64,000 nt of DNA from Denitratisoma oestradiolicum (GTDB lineage Bacteria; Pseudomonadota; Gammaproteobacteria; Burkholderiales; Rhodocyclaceae): the NCBI RefSeq assembly GCF_902813185.1, contig NZ_LR778301.1, positions 3,638,001 to 3,702,000 on the forward strand, read 5' to 3'. Each line of letters starts with the position of its first letter. Positions within the stretch are counted from its first letter, which is position 1. Shown here in pieces: positions 17,372 to 25,979 of this stretch. The notes under the pieces are model-generated. The model searched no databases, was not told the DNA's origin, and saw nothing but the letters and a program-made list of their open reading frames with translations. The translations under genes were made by a program, and so were the position numbers.

Positions 17372-19549
17372 TCAATACTCGTAGATCAGGTCCAGACCGG
17401 TCATTCTCGGCTCGCCGTACTGGGCCGAGAGCAGGCCAAGGTTGGTGGTGGCGATCCGGTACTGCCGATCGGTCAGATTCTTGGACCAAAGGGCTACCCG
17501 CACCGTGCCCTGGGCCGCCCGGATATTCGCCAGTTGCACCCGCGCATTCCAGACACCGTAGCCATCGGTCAGGGTATTGGCGTTGGGTCCCGAATACCAC
17601 TCGTCCTGCCACTTGTAGTCGAGATTGACGATCAGCTTGCCGTAAGGCGTCATGCCAGACGCGTACTGCAGGCCTGCACCGCCCTGGTTCTTGGGTGTGA
17701 AAGGCATGTGCTTGGAATCCGCCAGTTCCACGCCGTTATCCAGGTAGGACTTGTACTTTCCGTCCAGATAGGAATAGAACACATTGGCGGTCAGTCCCTG
17801 GGCCAGCAAGGCCGTCACTTCCACTTCCACACCCTTGACCTCGGCCTTGCCCGCATTCAGCGTGTCCGTGAAGATGGGGGGGGTGCGCACCTGATCCACC
17901 TGGAGATCCGAATAGCGATTGACGAAGGTCGCCACGTTCAGGCGAAGGCGCTTGTCCAGCAAGTCGGACTTCACACCCAGTTCGTAGGCCCGGACATTCT
18001 CCTGATTGAAGCCCTGGCCAAAGCCGCTGGGCGTGCTGCGCACATTGAAGCCACCGGCCCGATATCCGGTCGCAATCTTGGCATAACCGCTTATGTCATC
18101 CGTAAAGGCATAGTCGGCGGTCAGACTGGGATTGAACTTGCTGAAGCTCTTGTTGCCGGGCACGATCGTGCCATTGGAAGATGGCGAAAAATTGCTGGCG
18201 ATGAAAGTCTTGACGGCCTCACGCTCGTCGTGGGTCTCCCGTACTCCCAGGGTCAGACGCAGGCGGTCGTCCAGGATGGGCAGCTTCCAGGTAGCCTGTC
18301 CATAGAGGGCCGTGGATTTCGACGTGGCCTTCACGGACCAGGCGTCTGCCAGAGTGGGATTGTAGGTCGAGGTGGACAATTCATCGCTCTCTTCCTTGTA
18401 GTAAAACAGGCCTGCCACATAACTTACCCGCTTGCCGAAAGCATCGCCCACCAACTGGAACTCCTGGGATACCTGGTCCTGGTTCTCCAGGCGCAGTTGG
18501 GTAAAAATGTCCGCGTAGTTCTGATAGGACTCGCTGTCGAGCTTGCGGTAGGCGGTGATCGACTTCAGCACGGCAGTGCCCAGATCCCAGCTCAGGGTCA
18601 GGTTGTGCCCCGAGATATTGGCCTTGCTGAGGGGCAGTCCCTTGACGACCGGGGCCGACATCTGGCGGCCATTGGGCGCCGTGGCACCCTGGATGATCTG
18701 ATAGGAGAGATTGCCGTAATCCAGCTTGGAGCTGTCCAGGCTGTAATCCACGGTCAGCTTGTCGGTCGCCAGGAGACGGAAGGCCAGTTTCATGGCTTCC
18801 TTCTCGTCCTCGTTGAAATCGGCCTGATTGGAGAGCGTCGCGTTGTTGTTCTTCACCCATCCATCATTTGATGATCGCATATAACTGAAACGAGTGTAGA
18901 GGTTCTCGGCCAGCGGAACATTGACCTTGGTGCGGGAGGCGAAGAGATCGTAATTGCCAACGGTCAATTGCTGCTCAAAGGAAAAATCCTTCTCTGGCTT
19001 GCGGGTGATGAAGTTGATGGCACCGGCCGAGGTATTGCGACCATACAGGGTGCCTTGTGGACCGCGCAGCACTTCGACACGCTCCAGGTCAGCCACGTCG
19101 GCGGCCAGGCCCGTGCCGCGGCCCACCAGCACCCCATCCACGTAAATGCCGGTGGCACCGTCCTTGGTGGTCTGGGTGTCGGTGCCGCCCATGCCCCGGA
19201 TGAATAAATTGGGAGCCGCCCTGTTGCCGGTGAAAGGCACCAAATTGACCGAAGGCACCTTGTTCATCATGTCCATCACATTGGCGACACGAAGATTTTC
19301 CAGTTCGCGGGTAGAGATGGCGGAAACCGCGATTGGCACCTTCTGAAGCGACTCCTCACGCTTCTCGGCCGTCACGATGATTTCCTCCAGTGCCATGGTG
19401 GATGACATATCGACCCCGGGCACCGCCTTATTTGCAGTGGCCCCCAGGGCATGCGTGGGGGCCATACCGGCAATCGCCGTGGCCAGGGCCATAACCAGTG
19501 TCAATTGGCAAAACTGGCGCTCCGGCCTTCGGAATGTCTTTCTAGTCAT
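17372..19549 (-). CDS. TonB-dependent outer-membrane receptor
   Basis: 725 aa. Signal peptide, then TonB box LEEIIVTAEKRE, plug with NLFIRGMGGTDTQTTKDGATGIYVDGV and VLRGPQGTLYGRNTSAGAINFITRKP, and a C-terminal barrel ending LIYEY. No STN domain. It is clearly paralogous to the receptor at 20836 along its whole length, sharing the unusual RGMGGTDTQTTKD plug motif. The ATG at 19549 is preceded by ACGGAGGATATTCG; the longer frame lacks a signal peptide at its start. It is first in a receptor / hydrolase unit and probably driven from the element at 19652. Confidence 0.92.
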   Translation of the reverse strand: MTRKTFRRPERQFCQLTLVMALATAIAGMAPTHALGATANKAVPGVDMSSTMALEEIIVTAEKREESLQKVPIAVSAISTRELENLRVANVMDMMNKVPSVNLVPFTGNRAAPNLFIRGMGGTDTQTTKDGATGIYVDGVLVGRGTGLAADVADLERVEVLRGPQGTLYGRNTSAGAINFITRKPEKDFSFEQQLTVGNYDLFASRTKVNVPLAENLYTRFSYMRSSNDGWVKNNNATLSNQADFNEDEKEAMKLAFRLLATDKLTVDYSLDSSKLDYGNLSYQIIQGATAPNGRQMSAPVVKGLPLSKANISGHNLTLSWDLGTAVLKSITAYRKLDSESYQNYADIFTQLRLENQDQVSQEFQLVGDAFGKRVSYVAGLFYYKEESDELSTSTYNPTLADAWSVKATSKSTALYGQATWKLPILDDRLRLTLGVRETHDEREAVKTFIASNFSPSSNGTIVPGNKSFSKFNPSLTADYAFTDDISGYAKIATGYRAGGFNVRSTPSGFGQGFNQENVRAYELGVKSDLLDKRLRLNVATFVNRYSDLQVDQVRTPPIFTDTLNAGKAEVKGVEVEVTALLAQGLTANVFYSYLDGKYKSYLDNGVELADSKHMPFTPKNQGGAGLQYASGMTPYGKLIVNLDYKWQDEWYSGPNANTLTDGYGVWNARVQLANIRAAQGTVRVALWSKNLTDRQYRIATTNLGLLSAQYGEPRMTGLDLIYEY

Positions 19550-19651
19550 CGAATATCCTCCGTATCTATGTTGGAAAAACCGGGCCGGCCAGAAGGCCTC
19601 CCTGAAGACGACGGCCTGCGGCACCCGCGCTACGGCCAGTCGTCTCAAGGT

Positions 19652-19684
19652 GGTATACGGAGGATCGACGGATTACCCGCCAAG
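19652..19684 (-). promoter_or_regulatory. Bipartite element upstream of the TonB receptor (copy 2)
   Basis: Minus strand: CTTGGCGGGT, 15 nt, CGTATACC, about 103 bp before the receptor ATG at 19549 and ending next to the stop of the enoyl-CoA hydratase gene. Same sequence blocks and spacing as at 16360; the 15-nt spacers differ, which argues for selection on the blocks rather than recent duplication. Confidence 0.6.
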
Positions 19685-19685
19685 C

Positions 19686-20450
19686 TCACTCGCCGATAAA
19701 GACCGGCGGGCGTCTTTCCAGGTAGGCAGCCCGGGCCTCCACTGCGTCCCGGGTTTGGCACAGGAGATCGGTGCGGGTCTGTTCGAAGCGATAGCCGTTC
19801 TTCAGGTCCATCCACTCGATGGCGTTCAGGTTCTCCTTCGCCAGCCTGAGCCCCCTGGGCATCTTCGCGGCCAGCATCGCCGCCTCGCCCATGGCCTCGG
19901 CCATCAGCCGGGAATGGGGAACCACCCGCAACACGGCGCCCAGGCGGTAGGCTTCCATGGCGTCGATGCGGATGGCACTGTAATGCATGCGGCGCACGGC
20001 ATTGATGGGGAAAAGGCGTGCCGCGTGGCGCGCCCCACCCAGAACGCCCATGTCGATTTCCGGCAGGCCGAAGGTAGCCCGCTCGGAGGCGATCGCGTAA
20101 TCGCAGGCGGCCACGAGGGCGAGGCCGCCCCCCAGGGCCGGGCCATTCACGGCGGCGATCACCGGAATCGCACACTCATAGATCGACTCCAGCGCGGTAC
20201 GCATGCTGCGCCCATGGTCCGCCGTCCTCCATGCATCCTCCGAGGTGTCCTTGAGATCGGCGCCAGCGCAGAAGGCGCGGTCGCCGGTGCCGGCGAGAAT
20301 GGCAACATTCGCCCCCGGATGATGGTGGAGCGAGTCGAATACCTCGGTAATCCTGGTCAACATTTGCCGGGAAATCGCATTCACCGGAGGGTTGGCTATG
20401 CTCACCAGCGCAACGCCGGTCTCGATGTGAACCTTGATGTCACCACTCAT
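19686..20450 (-). CDS. Enoyl-CoA hydratase/isomerase (crotonase) family protein
   Basis: 254 aa, cytoplasmic. Crotonase fold: NPPVNAISRQML, the oxyanion-hole AFCAGADLKD, AVNGPALGGGLALVAACDYAIAS, FGLPEIDMGVLGG. The second catalytic Glu is present in PEIDMG; the first (usually E in NGxxxGGGxE) position reads LALVAACD, so the catalytic set may be specialised. Likely beta-oxidation of a side chain or ring fragment. The ATG at 20450 follows AGGAAGGA; ATG 20456 is an alternative. It lies upstream of the receptor and hydrolase genes. Confidence 0.88.
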   Translation of the reverse strand: MSGDIKVHIETGVALVSIANPPVNAISRQMLTRITEVFDSLHHHPGANVAILAGTGDRAFCAGADLKDTSEDAWRTADHGRSMRTALESIYECAIPVIAAVNGPALGGGLALVAACDYAIASERATFGLPEIDMGVLGGARHAARLFPINAVRRMHYSAIRIDAMEAYRLGAVLRVVPHSRLMAEAMGEAAMLAAKMPRGLRLAKENLNAIEWMDLKNGYRFEQTRTDLLCQTRDAVEARAAYLERRPPVFIGE

Positions 20451-20551
20451 TTTCATTCCTTCCTCTTGCCTATCGACCATTGTTGGCGGCAACACGGGGC
20501 ACTACTCTTGTTGCCGGAGCCCAGTCTATCGAGGCCCCAAGGGGAAACCCA

Positions 20552-20842
20552 ATGATGACGATGCACATCGACATGCATGAAATTCAGCTCAGGAAAATCG
20601 ACCTCAATCTACTGCTGGCCCTGGATACCCTGCCGACAGTGCAAGAGGTCGGTCTGGCCGTGGCGAAGGTGGGCATCACGCAATCGGCAATGAGCCACAC
20701 CTTGCGGCGGTTGCGGGAACTGTTCGGCGACCCGCTGCTGATCAGGGGAAAGGGGCGGATGATCAAAATCCAACGGGCAGAGGCCATTGCGGCTTCCCTG
20801 GAGGCGGGCAGCGTCGCTTGCCCTGTGCCATCCCCTCAATAA
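20552..20842 (+). pseudogene. LysR-type regulator remnant (deletion plus frameshift)
   Basis: The first about 80 residues are an intact LysR winged-helix N-terminus (EIQLRKIDLNLLLALD, GITQSAMSHTLRRLRELFGDPLLIRGKG), closely matching the full-length LysR at 38555. Then RAEAIAA jumps to SLEAGS, which in the intact paralogue lies 69 codons further on (APLEAGS). After that the frame is lost by two missing bases: the DNA still encodes LALCHPL in another frame. The rest of the effector domain is absent and the frame ends in the 3' end of the receptor gene at 20836. The recognition helix is intact, so a short DNA-binding peptide could still be made. Confidence 0.85.
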
Positions 20843-23256
20843 TCGTAAATCACGTCCAGCCCCAGGGTACGGGGCTCGCCGAACTGGGCACTGATGAGAC
20901 CCAGGTTGTTGGCCGCCAGGATGTAAGCCCGGTCGGTCAGGTTTCGGCCCCAGGCGGCAACCCGGACCCGGCCCCGGGACAGGGGGCGGTCGATCAGTTG
21001 CAGGCGGCCGTTCCAGAGTCCATAGCCCCTGACGAAGGTGTACTCGTTGGGGCCGGAATAGAAGCTTCCCTGCCAGCGATAATCCAGGCCCAGAATCGTC
21101 CGGCCCAGGGCATGCCTGCCCAGTTCGTACTGAAGGCCGATGCGGCCCTGGTGGGTCGGCGTATTGGACATTTTCTTGACCTGGGAGAGATCGACCCCGC
21201 CGTCCAGATAGGAAAGATAGCGGCCTCGCAACCGGGAATAGAACAGCTCGGCACTCAGGGTGTCAGACCAGCGCGCCACCAGTTCAGCCTCGATGCCGTC
21301 GACTTTTGCACGGGCAGCATTCAGAGTGTCGGTGAAGAATGCCGGCACCCGTACCTGGTCCACTTGCAGATTGTTGTAGTGGTTGGAGAAGGCGGCGAGA
21401 TTCAATCGCAACCGACGATCCAGCAACTCTGACTTGAATCCCAGTTCGTGGGCCCGAACAGACTCGGGCCCGAAGCCCTGGGTGAACCCTGCCAGAGTGC
21501 TGCGGGTGTTGAAGCCCCCGGCCCGGTAGCCGGTCACCAACCGCAGATAGGCGCTGGCTTCGTCACTGAAAGCATAATCGACCGTCAGCGCCGGATTGAA
21601 ACGCCGAAAACTCTTGCGGGACGTCACCACGGCGCCCGTGACACTCGGCTCGAAGTCGTTGCGGATGAATCGTTTGACGGCCCCCCGTTCATCAAAGGTC
21701 TGGCGCCCTCCCAGGGTGAGGCGCAGGCGTTTCTCCAGGATGGGCGGCAGCCAGGTGGCCTGGCCGAAGACCGCCCGGCTTTCCGAGGAAGATTCCACAT
21801 ACCAGGTTTCCACCAGGGCCTCACTGAAACGGGAGTCCACCCATTCATTGCTCCGCTCCCGGAAATAGAACAGCCCGGCGACATAGCTGATGCCCTTGTC
21901 CGGAACATCCCCGATCAACTGGAGTTCTTGGGATATCTGGCTCTGGTTGGGCGTGGCCCGCTGCACGAAGCTGTCGATGTAGTTCTGGTTGACGGTACTG
22001 TCCAGCGTCCGCCGGGCGGTGATGAATTTGAGGGTCGCGCCTCCCTTCAGGTTCAGGTTCAGGGTCAGGTTCTCACCCGAGGTGCGGGCCTCGCTGGGCC
22101 ACAGCCCCTTCCCGGCAGACGTCCGCTCCTGCCGGCCGGCGTGTGCGCTTGCGCCCTCGATGACCTGGTAGAAGGTATTGCCGTAACGCAGGGATGAACC
22201 GTCAAGGCTGTAATCCACCGTCAGACTGTCCCCGGCCAGCAGGCGGATGGCCAGCCGCGCCGCCTCCTTGTCCTCCCGGTTGAAATCAACCTGATCCGGC
22301 AAGGCGGTGTTCATGTTGCGCACCCAGCCATCACGGATCGAGCGGACATAGGCAAAGCGGGTGAAGACATCAGCCCCCAACGGGACATTGAGCCGGGTCT
22401 GGGTGCCCAGAAAGCCCAGATTGCCACCGCTCAGGCGCTGCTCGAAGAAGAAATCCGGCCCCGGCTGATGATTGATGAAATTGATCGCGCCAGCCGTTGT
22501 GTTGCGGCCGTAAAGGGTCCCCTGGGGGCCACGCAGCACCTCCACCCGTTCCAGGTCGGCGATATCCGCCGCCAGCCCCGTCCCCCGGCCCACGGGCACA
22601 CCGTCCAGGTAAATGCCCGCCGCATTGTCCTTGGTGGTCTGGGTGTCAGTCCCCCCCATGCCGCGGATGAAAAGGTTGGGCGCCGCCTTGCTGCCGGCGA
22701 AGGGCACAACGGAGACAGAGGGCACGATGCCGGCCAGATGCATCACGTTGGCCACCTGAAAATACTCCAGGTCCCGCGGCTTGAAGGCGGTCAGGGCGAT
22801 GGGGATTTTTTGCAGGGATTCCCGGCGGCGCTCCGCCGTGACCATGATCTCGTCAAGCATGGGAGGGGCCGCGGCCGCTGGGGGCGGCATGCCCGTAGCC
22901 CGGCGCTCCCGAAAAGAGGGAAGTTCCCGCCCCCGGATGACCACCGTATCGCGGCCGTTGAAAGCGTAGCCAAGATCACTGCCGGCCAGCAGGCGGGTCA
23001 GTGCCTCCTCCACGGTGTAGCGTCCCTGCAAGGCGGGGGCGGCAAGCCCCGCCACATCCCGGGCAGAGAAAACGATCTGCAACTGGTGCCGGTCGGCAAT
23101 GTCTCGCAACGACGAAGCCAGCCCCTGGGCCGGAACCTGGAAGTCCAGCGCAGCCACGCCTCCTGACCATGCCGCCAGGGGCCAGGCCAGGAGAGCGCAG
23201 ATCAAGGCCGGCGCCATCCGCCACCAGCAGCGCCATCGCCGCAGTCCTATATCCAT
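20836..23256 (-). CDS. TonB-dependent receptor with N-terminal STN signalling domain (FecA/FpvA type)
   Basis: 806 aa. A signal peptide (ending about residue 35) precedes a STN/secretin-TonB short domain (ALDFQVPAQGLASSLRDIADRHQLQIVFS ... LGYAFNGRDTVVIRG, about 36-110). A linker, TonB box LDEIMVTAERRR, plug with the RGMGGTDTQTTKD motif, and a barrel ending VIYDY follow. The STN domain lets it signal to a periplasmic FecR-like anti-sigma factor; a FecI/FecR pair is encoded divergently at 23408. Paralogue of the receptor at 17372. The ATG at 23256 was chosen because the longer frame puts 57 unrelated residues before the signal peptide. Confidence 0.92.
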   Translation of the reverse strand: MDIGLRRWRCWWRMAPALICALLAWPLAAWSGGVAALDFQVPAQGLASSLRDIADRHQLQIVFSARDVAGLAAPALQGRYTVEEALTRLLAGSDLGYAFNGRDTVVIRGRELPSFRERRATGMPPPAAAAPPMLDEIMVTAERRRESLQKIPIALTAFKPRDLEYFQVANVMHLAGIVPSVSVVPFAGSKAAPNLFIRGMGGTDTQTTKDNAAGIYLDGVPVGRGTGLAADIADLERVEVLRGPQGTLYGRNTTAGAINFINHQPGPDFFFEQRLSGGNLGFLGTQTRLNVPLGADVFTRFAYVRSIRDGWVRNMNTALPDQVDFNREDKEAARLAIRLLAGDSLTVDYSLDGSSLRYGNTFYQVIEGASAHAGRQERTSAGKGLWPSEARTSGENLTLNLNLKGGATLKFITARRTLDSTVNQNYIDSFVQRATPNQSQISQELQLIGDVPDKGISYVAGLFYFRERSNEWVDSRFSEALVETWYVESSSESRAVFGQATWLPPILEKRLRLTLGGRQTFDERGAVKRFIRNDFEPSVTGAVVTSRKSFRRFNPALTVDYAFSDEASAYLRLVTGYRAGGFNTRSTLAGFTQGFGPESVRAHELGFKSELLDRRLRLNLAAFSNHYNNLQVDQVRVPAFFTDTLNAARAKVDGIEAELVARWSDTLSAELFYSRLRGRYLSYLDGGVDLSQVKKMSNTPTHQGRIGLQYELGRHALGRTILGLDYRWQGSFYSGPNEYTFVRGYGLWNGRLQLIDRPLSRGRVRVAAWGRNLTDRAYILAANNLGLISAQFGEPRTLGLDVIYDY

Positions 23257-23407
23257 CGTACTAGTCACTGTTCCTGCGCACACCTCAACAAGACCCATTT
23301 GCCAGCATGCCATAGAACCTGATAGATTCGGTCGCCTCCAACAAATCCACCTGAAGCCCCATTGTTTCGCGCCACCGATGCGGTGACGCCTGCCCGGGTC
23401 CATAGCC

Positions 23408-24016
23408 ATGCGCAGTCGGCGCAACACCTCCGCTCAGAAGATTCCTGCTCAGGAGCCAACACCCCACACCGAGTCTGTGGCGGCACCCGCTGACCCCGCC
23501 CCGCCCCACCCCGAGGCAGGATCCATCGTGGCCCGCCTGTTTGCCAGCCATGGCGGCAGAATTCGTCGTCTGATCCAGAGCCGGCTGCAAAATCTCGAGG
23601 ATGCCCAGGACGCCGCCCAGGAGGTCTTCCTCAAGCTCTGGAGCCGGGAACGGGCCGGCGCTCTGCGGGAAGAGGCCGATGCCTACCTGCATTCGGCGGC
23701 CCATACGGTCGTCATCGACATGCAGCGTCACCGCAGGAGTCATGCCGCTGACCTGCATGTGGAGCTGGATGAAGAAGAGCTGCCATCGACCCATGGCCCC
23801 GATGACCCCCTGCACTGGCGGAAAGGTCTGGTCGCGCTCGTATACTGCATGCAGGAACTCCCCGAACTTACTCAGCAGATATTCATCCTGTATCACTTCG
23901 AAGGTATGGACCACAAGGCAATCGCCCATCGGCTCGATATCTCCGTGCGTAGCGTCGAGCGGCACATGGCCCATGCCCTGGCCCATGGCCGAGTCGGCCT
24001 GAAGGACTACCTTTGA
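23408..24016 (+). CDS. ECF sigma factor, FecI-like
   Basis: 202 aa from ATG 23408. Sigma-70 region 2 (ARLFASHGGRIRRLIQSRLQNLEDAQDAAQEVFLKLW) and region 4 (LPELTQQIFILYHFEGMDHKAIAHRLDISVRSVERHMAHALAH) are both present, as in iron-type ECF sigma factors. The about 40-residue Pro-rich N-terminal extension is not typical; a GTG at 23528 with AGGA upstream would give a family-length protein and may be the true start. It probably transcribes the divergent STN receptor gene. Its stop overlaps the fecR-like start. Confidence 0.9.
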   Translation: MRSRRNTSAQKIPAQEPTPHTESVAAPADPAPPHPEAGSIVARLFASHGGRIRRLIQSRLQNLEDAQDAAQEVFLKLWSRERAGALREEADAYLHSAAHTVVIDMQRHRRSHAADLHVELDEEELPSTHGPDDPLHWRKGLVALVYCMQELPELTQQIFILYHFEGMDHKAIAHRLDISVRSVERHMAHALAHGRVGLKDYL

Positions 24017-25029
24017 TCACGACCCTGCTCCGGCGCCTCGGTTCCAGACGCCTCCCGGCCAGCGCCGAGGCCTGGGCCGTGCGCATGCAGGACGGCAGCC
24101 TCAACCGCCAGGAGCAACTGGCCTTCGACGCCTGGCTCAAGGCGAGCCCTGCCAATGCCGAGGACTATGCCCGCTGCAACAAGCTCGGACATCTGGCCTC
24201 GCGGCTCCAGGCCCACCCCGATCTGGTCCGGTCCATGCCCGCCTACCGGGCGCTGGACCGCCAACAACCCGGACGCAGGCGGCCCCTGATGCTGACCGTG
24301 CTGGGCGCGGCCGCCTGCGCTACCCTGGTCATCGTTGCCCTGCCCCTGCTGCCGGCATTCCACGGAGAAGACTTCATCGTCACCGCCCATGGCGAGCAGC
24401 GCCAGATACCCCTCCAGGATGGCAGTCGGCTCCACATCAACACCGACTCGAAACTGCGCGTCGCCTTTTCCGATCATGAACGCCGGGTGCTGCTGGAAAA
24501 AGGCGAGGCCTTTTTCGAGGTGACCAGGGATACCCGCCGCCCCTTCGTGATCACCGTGGGTGGCAGCGAAGTGCGCGTCGTCGGCACCAAGTTCAGCGTA
24601 CACCGGGCGCACCAGCGCATCGATGTGGTGGTCACCGAAGGGCAGGTCAAAGTGCGCCCAGACGCCCACGGCAAGGGATGGCAACCGGACATGAGTCTGC
24701 TGCCGGGACAGAAACTGCGGCTGGACGAGGCCGAACACCGGGTGACCCTCTCGGTTGTGGACGCCGAACGTCTCACCGCCTGGCACTCGGGAATGATCCG
24801 GTTCGACGCCACACCCCTGGAAGAGGTGATCGCCGACATCAATCGCTATACCCCCCGCGAATTCGTCATTGACGACCCCAAGCTCAGGGCGATCCGGCTG
24901 TCCGGAAACTTCCGCATCGGCGACATGGAGTCCGTACGCTTCGCCCTGCGGGACGGCTTCGCCATCGAGGCCAAAGAACGGGACGGGCGGATTTTCCTGC
25001 GGGCAGGAAAGGCCAGTCCGCAGGGCTAG
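24013..25029 (+). CDS. FecR-like anti-sigma factor/sigma regulator
   Basis: 338 aa. N-terminal cytoplasmic anti-sigma segment (DUF4880-type: AEAWAVRMQDGSLNRQEQLAFDAWLKASPANAEDYAR), one membrane helix (about 93-114), and a periplasmic FecR domain (GEQRQIPLQDGSRLHINTDSKLRVAFSDHERRVLLEKGEAFFEV, then VVGTKFSVH). The C-terminal part (LEEVIADINRYTPREFVIDDPKLR...) is the STN-interacting type domain. TTG start overlaps the sigma factor stop (TTGA). With the sigma factor and the STN receptor it forms a complete surface-signalling set. Confidence 0.92.
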   Translation: MITTLLRRLGSRRLPASAEAWAVRMQDGSLNRQEQLAFDAWLKASPANAEDYARCNKLGHLASRLQAHPDLVRSMPAYRALDRQQPGRRRPLMLTVLGAAACATLVIVALPLLPAFHGEDFIVTAHGEQRQIPLQDGSRLHINTDSKLRVAFSDHERRVLLEKGEAFFEVTRDTRRPFVITVGGSEVRVVGTKFSVHRAHQRIDVVVTEGQVKVRPDAHGKGWQPDMSLLPGQKLRLDEAEHRVTLSVVDAERLTAWHSGMIRFDATPLEEVIADINRYTPREFVIDDPKLRAIRLSGNFRIGDMESVRFALRDGFAIEAKERDGRIFLRAGKASPQG

Positions 25030-25118
25030 TCCTGTTGCAGACCACCATCCGGCGAGTGCTAAACTCGCTCCCACCTTTCCCCATCAGCGAAAGCACCCAT
25101 TCCACGCTGTCCACGGAA

Positions 25119-25979
25119 ATGCGGCCCAGACGACTCATCATCGGATTTTTCGCCCTTCTGCTGCTGGTCATCTATCCGGCGAGCCGGGCCATGGCAACGT
25201 CCCACGATGATGAACATCGCGTCTATTCCTTCATGATCATCGGCCAGACCGCGCCAACAGAGGAGCGCAGTCGATGGCTGACCTTTCTGGAACAGCTTGC
25301 CGCCGGCACCGAACTCTCCTTTCGCCTCCAGATACCGTCCACCATGGGCAACTTCGAGTCGAGGGTGCTCAATGGCGATCCAGACTTCGTCTTCGTCGAC
25401 GGCTATCTGATGACCCGTGCCCGCAACAGCCAGGGCTACCTGCCCCTGGTAAGGGACGGCAAACGTTCGACCCAGGGCGTGATTCTGGTGAGGCAGGACA
25501 GTCCCATCAAGACGCTGAAAGATCTGGAGGGCGCGCCCATCGTCTTTTCTTACCCCAACGCCTTTCCCGCCACCCTGCAATTACGCCAGACGTTGGCCCG
25601 GGAACATATCAATTACCTGCCACGCTTCGCCGGCAATTACAGCAACGTCCTGCGCCAGGTGCTGTATCAGGAAGCCCAGGCCGGTACGGCAACCCTGGGA
25701 GTCCTTGGACGGGAGCGGCCCGAGATCCTGTCCCAGTTGCGCATCCTCTATTCAGCCCCCGCTGTCAGCCCCCCAGCTCTGGCAGTGCACCCGCGCGTCT
25801 CGCTCGCCACAAGGCGGATCATTGAAGCCGCCATTCTGTCCATGACCTACACCTTCCCTGGCCGCCGGGCTCTCGACGGCGTGGAGCTCACCCAGCCGAC
25901 AGCGGCGAACTACGAGACCGATTACCGGCCCATCGAGTCCATCGGCCTGGCACCCTTTGTCCGAGCGGGGGAAGAATGA
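25119..25979 (+). CDS. PhnD-like periplasmic substrate-binding protein
   Basis: 286 aa. Signal peptide (about 1-27, FFALLLLVIYPASRAMA), then a phosphate/phosphite/phosphonate-type periplasmic binding domain: MGNFESRVLNGDPDFVFVDGYLMTRARNSQGYLPLVRDGK, then GVILVRQDSPIKTLKDLEGAPIVFSYPNAFPATLQLR. No ABC permease or ATPase is nearby. It overlaps the downstream GAF-PAS-GGDEF-EAL gene by 4 nt (ATGA), so it most likely acts as a periplasmic sensor subunit for that protein. The start at 25119 has a weak ribosome site; an earlier in-frame ATG-like start gives no signal peptide at the N-terminus. Confidence 0.85.
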   Translation: MRPRRLIIGFFALLLLVIYPASRAMATSHDDEHRVYSFMIIGQTAPTEERSRWLTFLEQLAAGTELSFRLQIPSTMGNFESRVLNGDPDFVFVDGYLMTRARNSQGYLPLVRDGKRSTQGVILVRQDSPIKTLKDLEGAPIVFSYPNAFPATLQLRQTLAREHINYLPRFAGNYSNVLRQVLYQEAQAGTATLGVLGRERPEILSQLRILYSAPAVSPPALAVHPRVSLATRRIIEAAILSMTYTFPGRRALDGVELTQPTAANYETDYRPIESIGLAPFVRAGEE

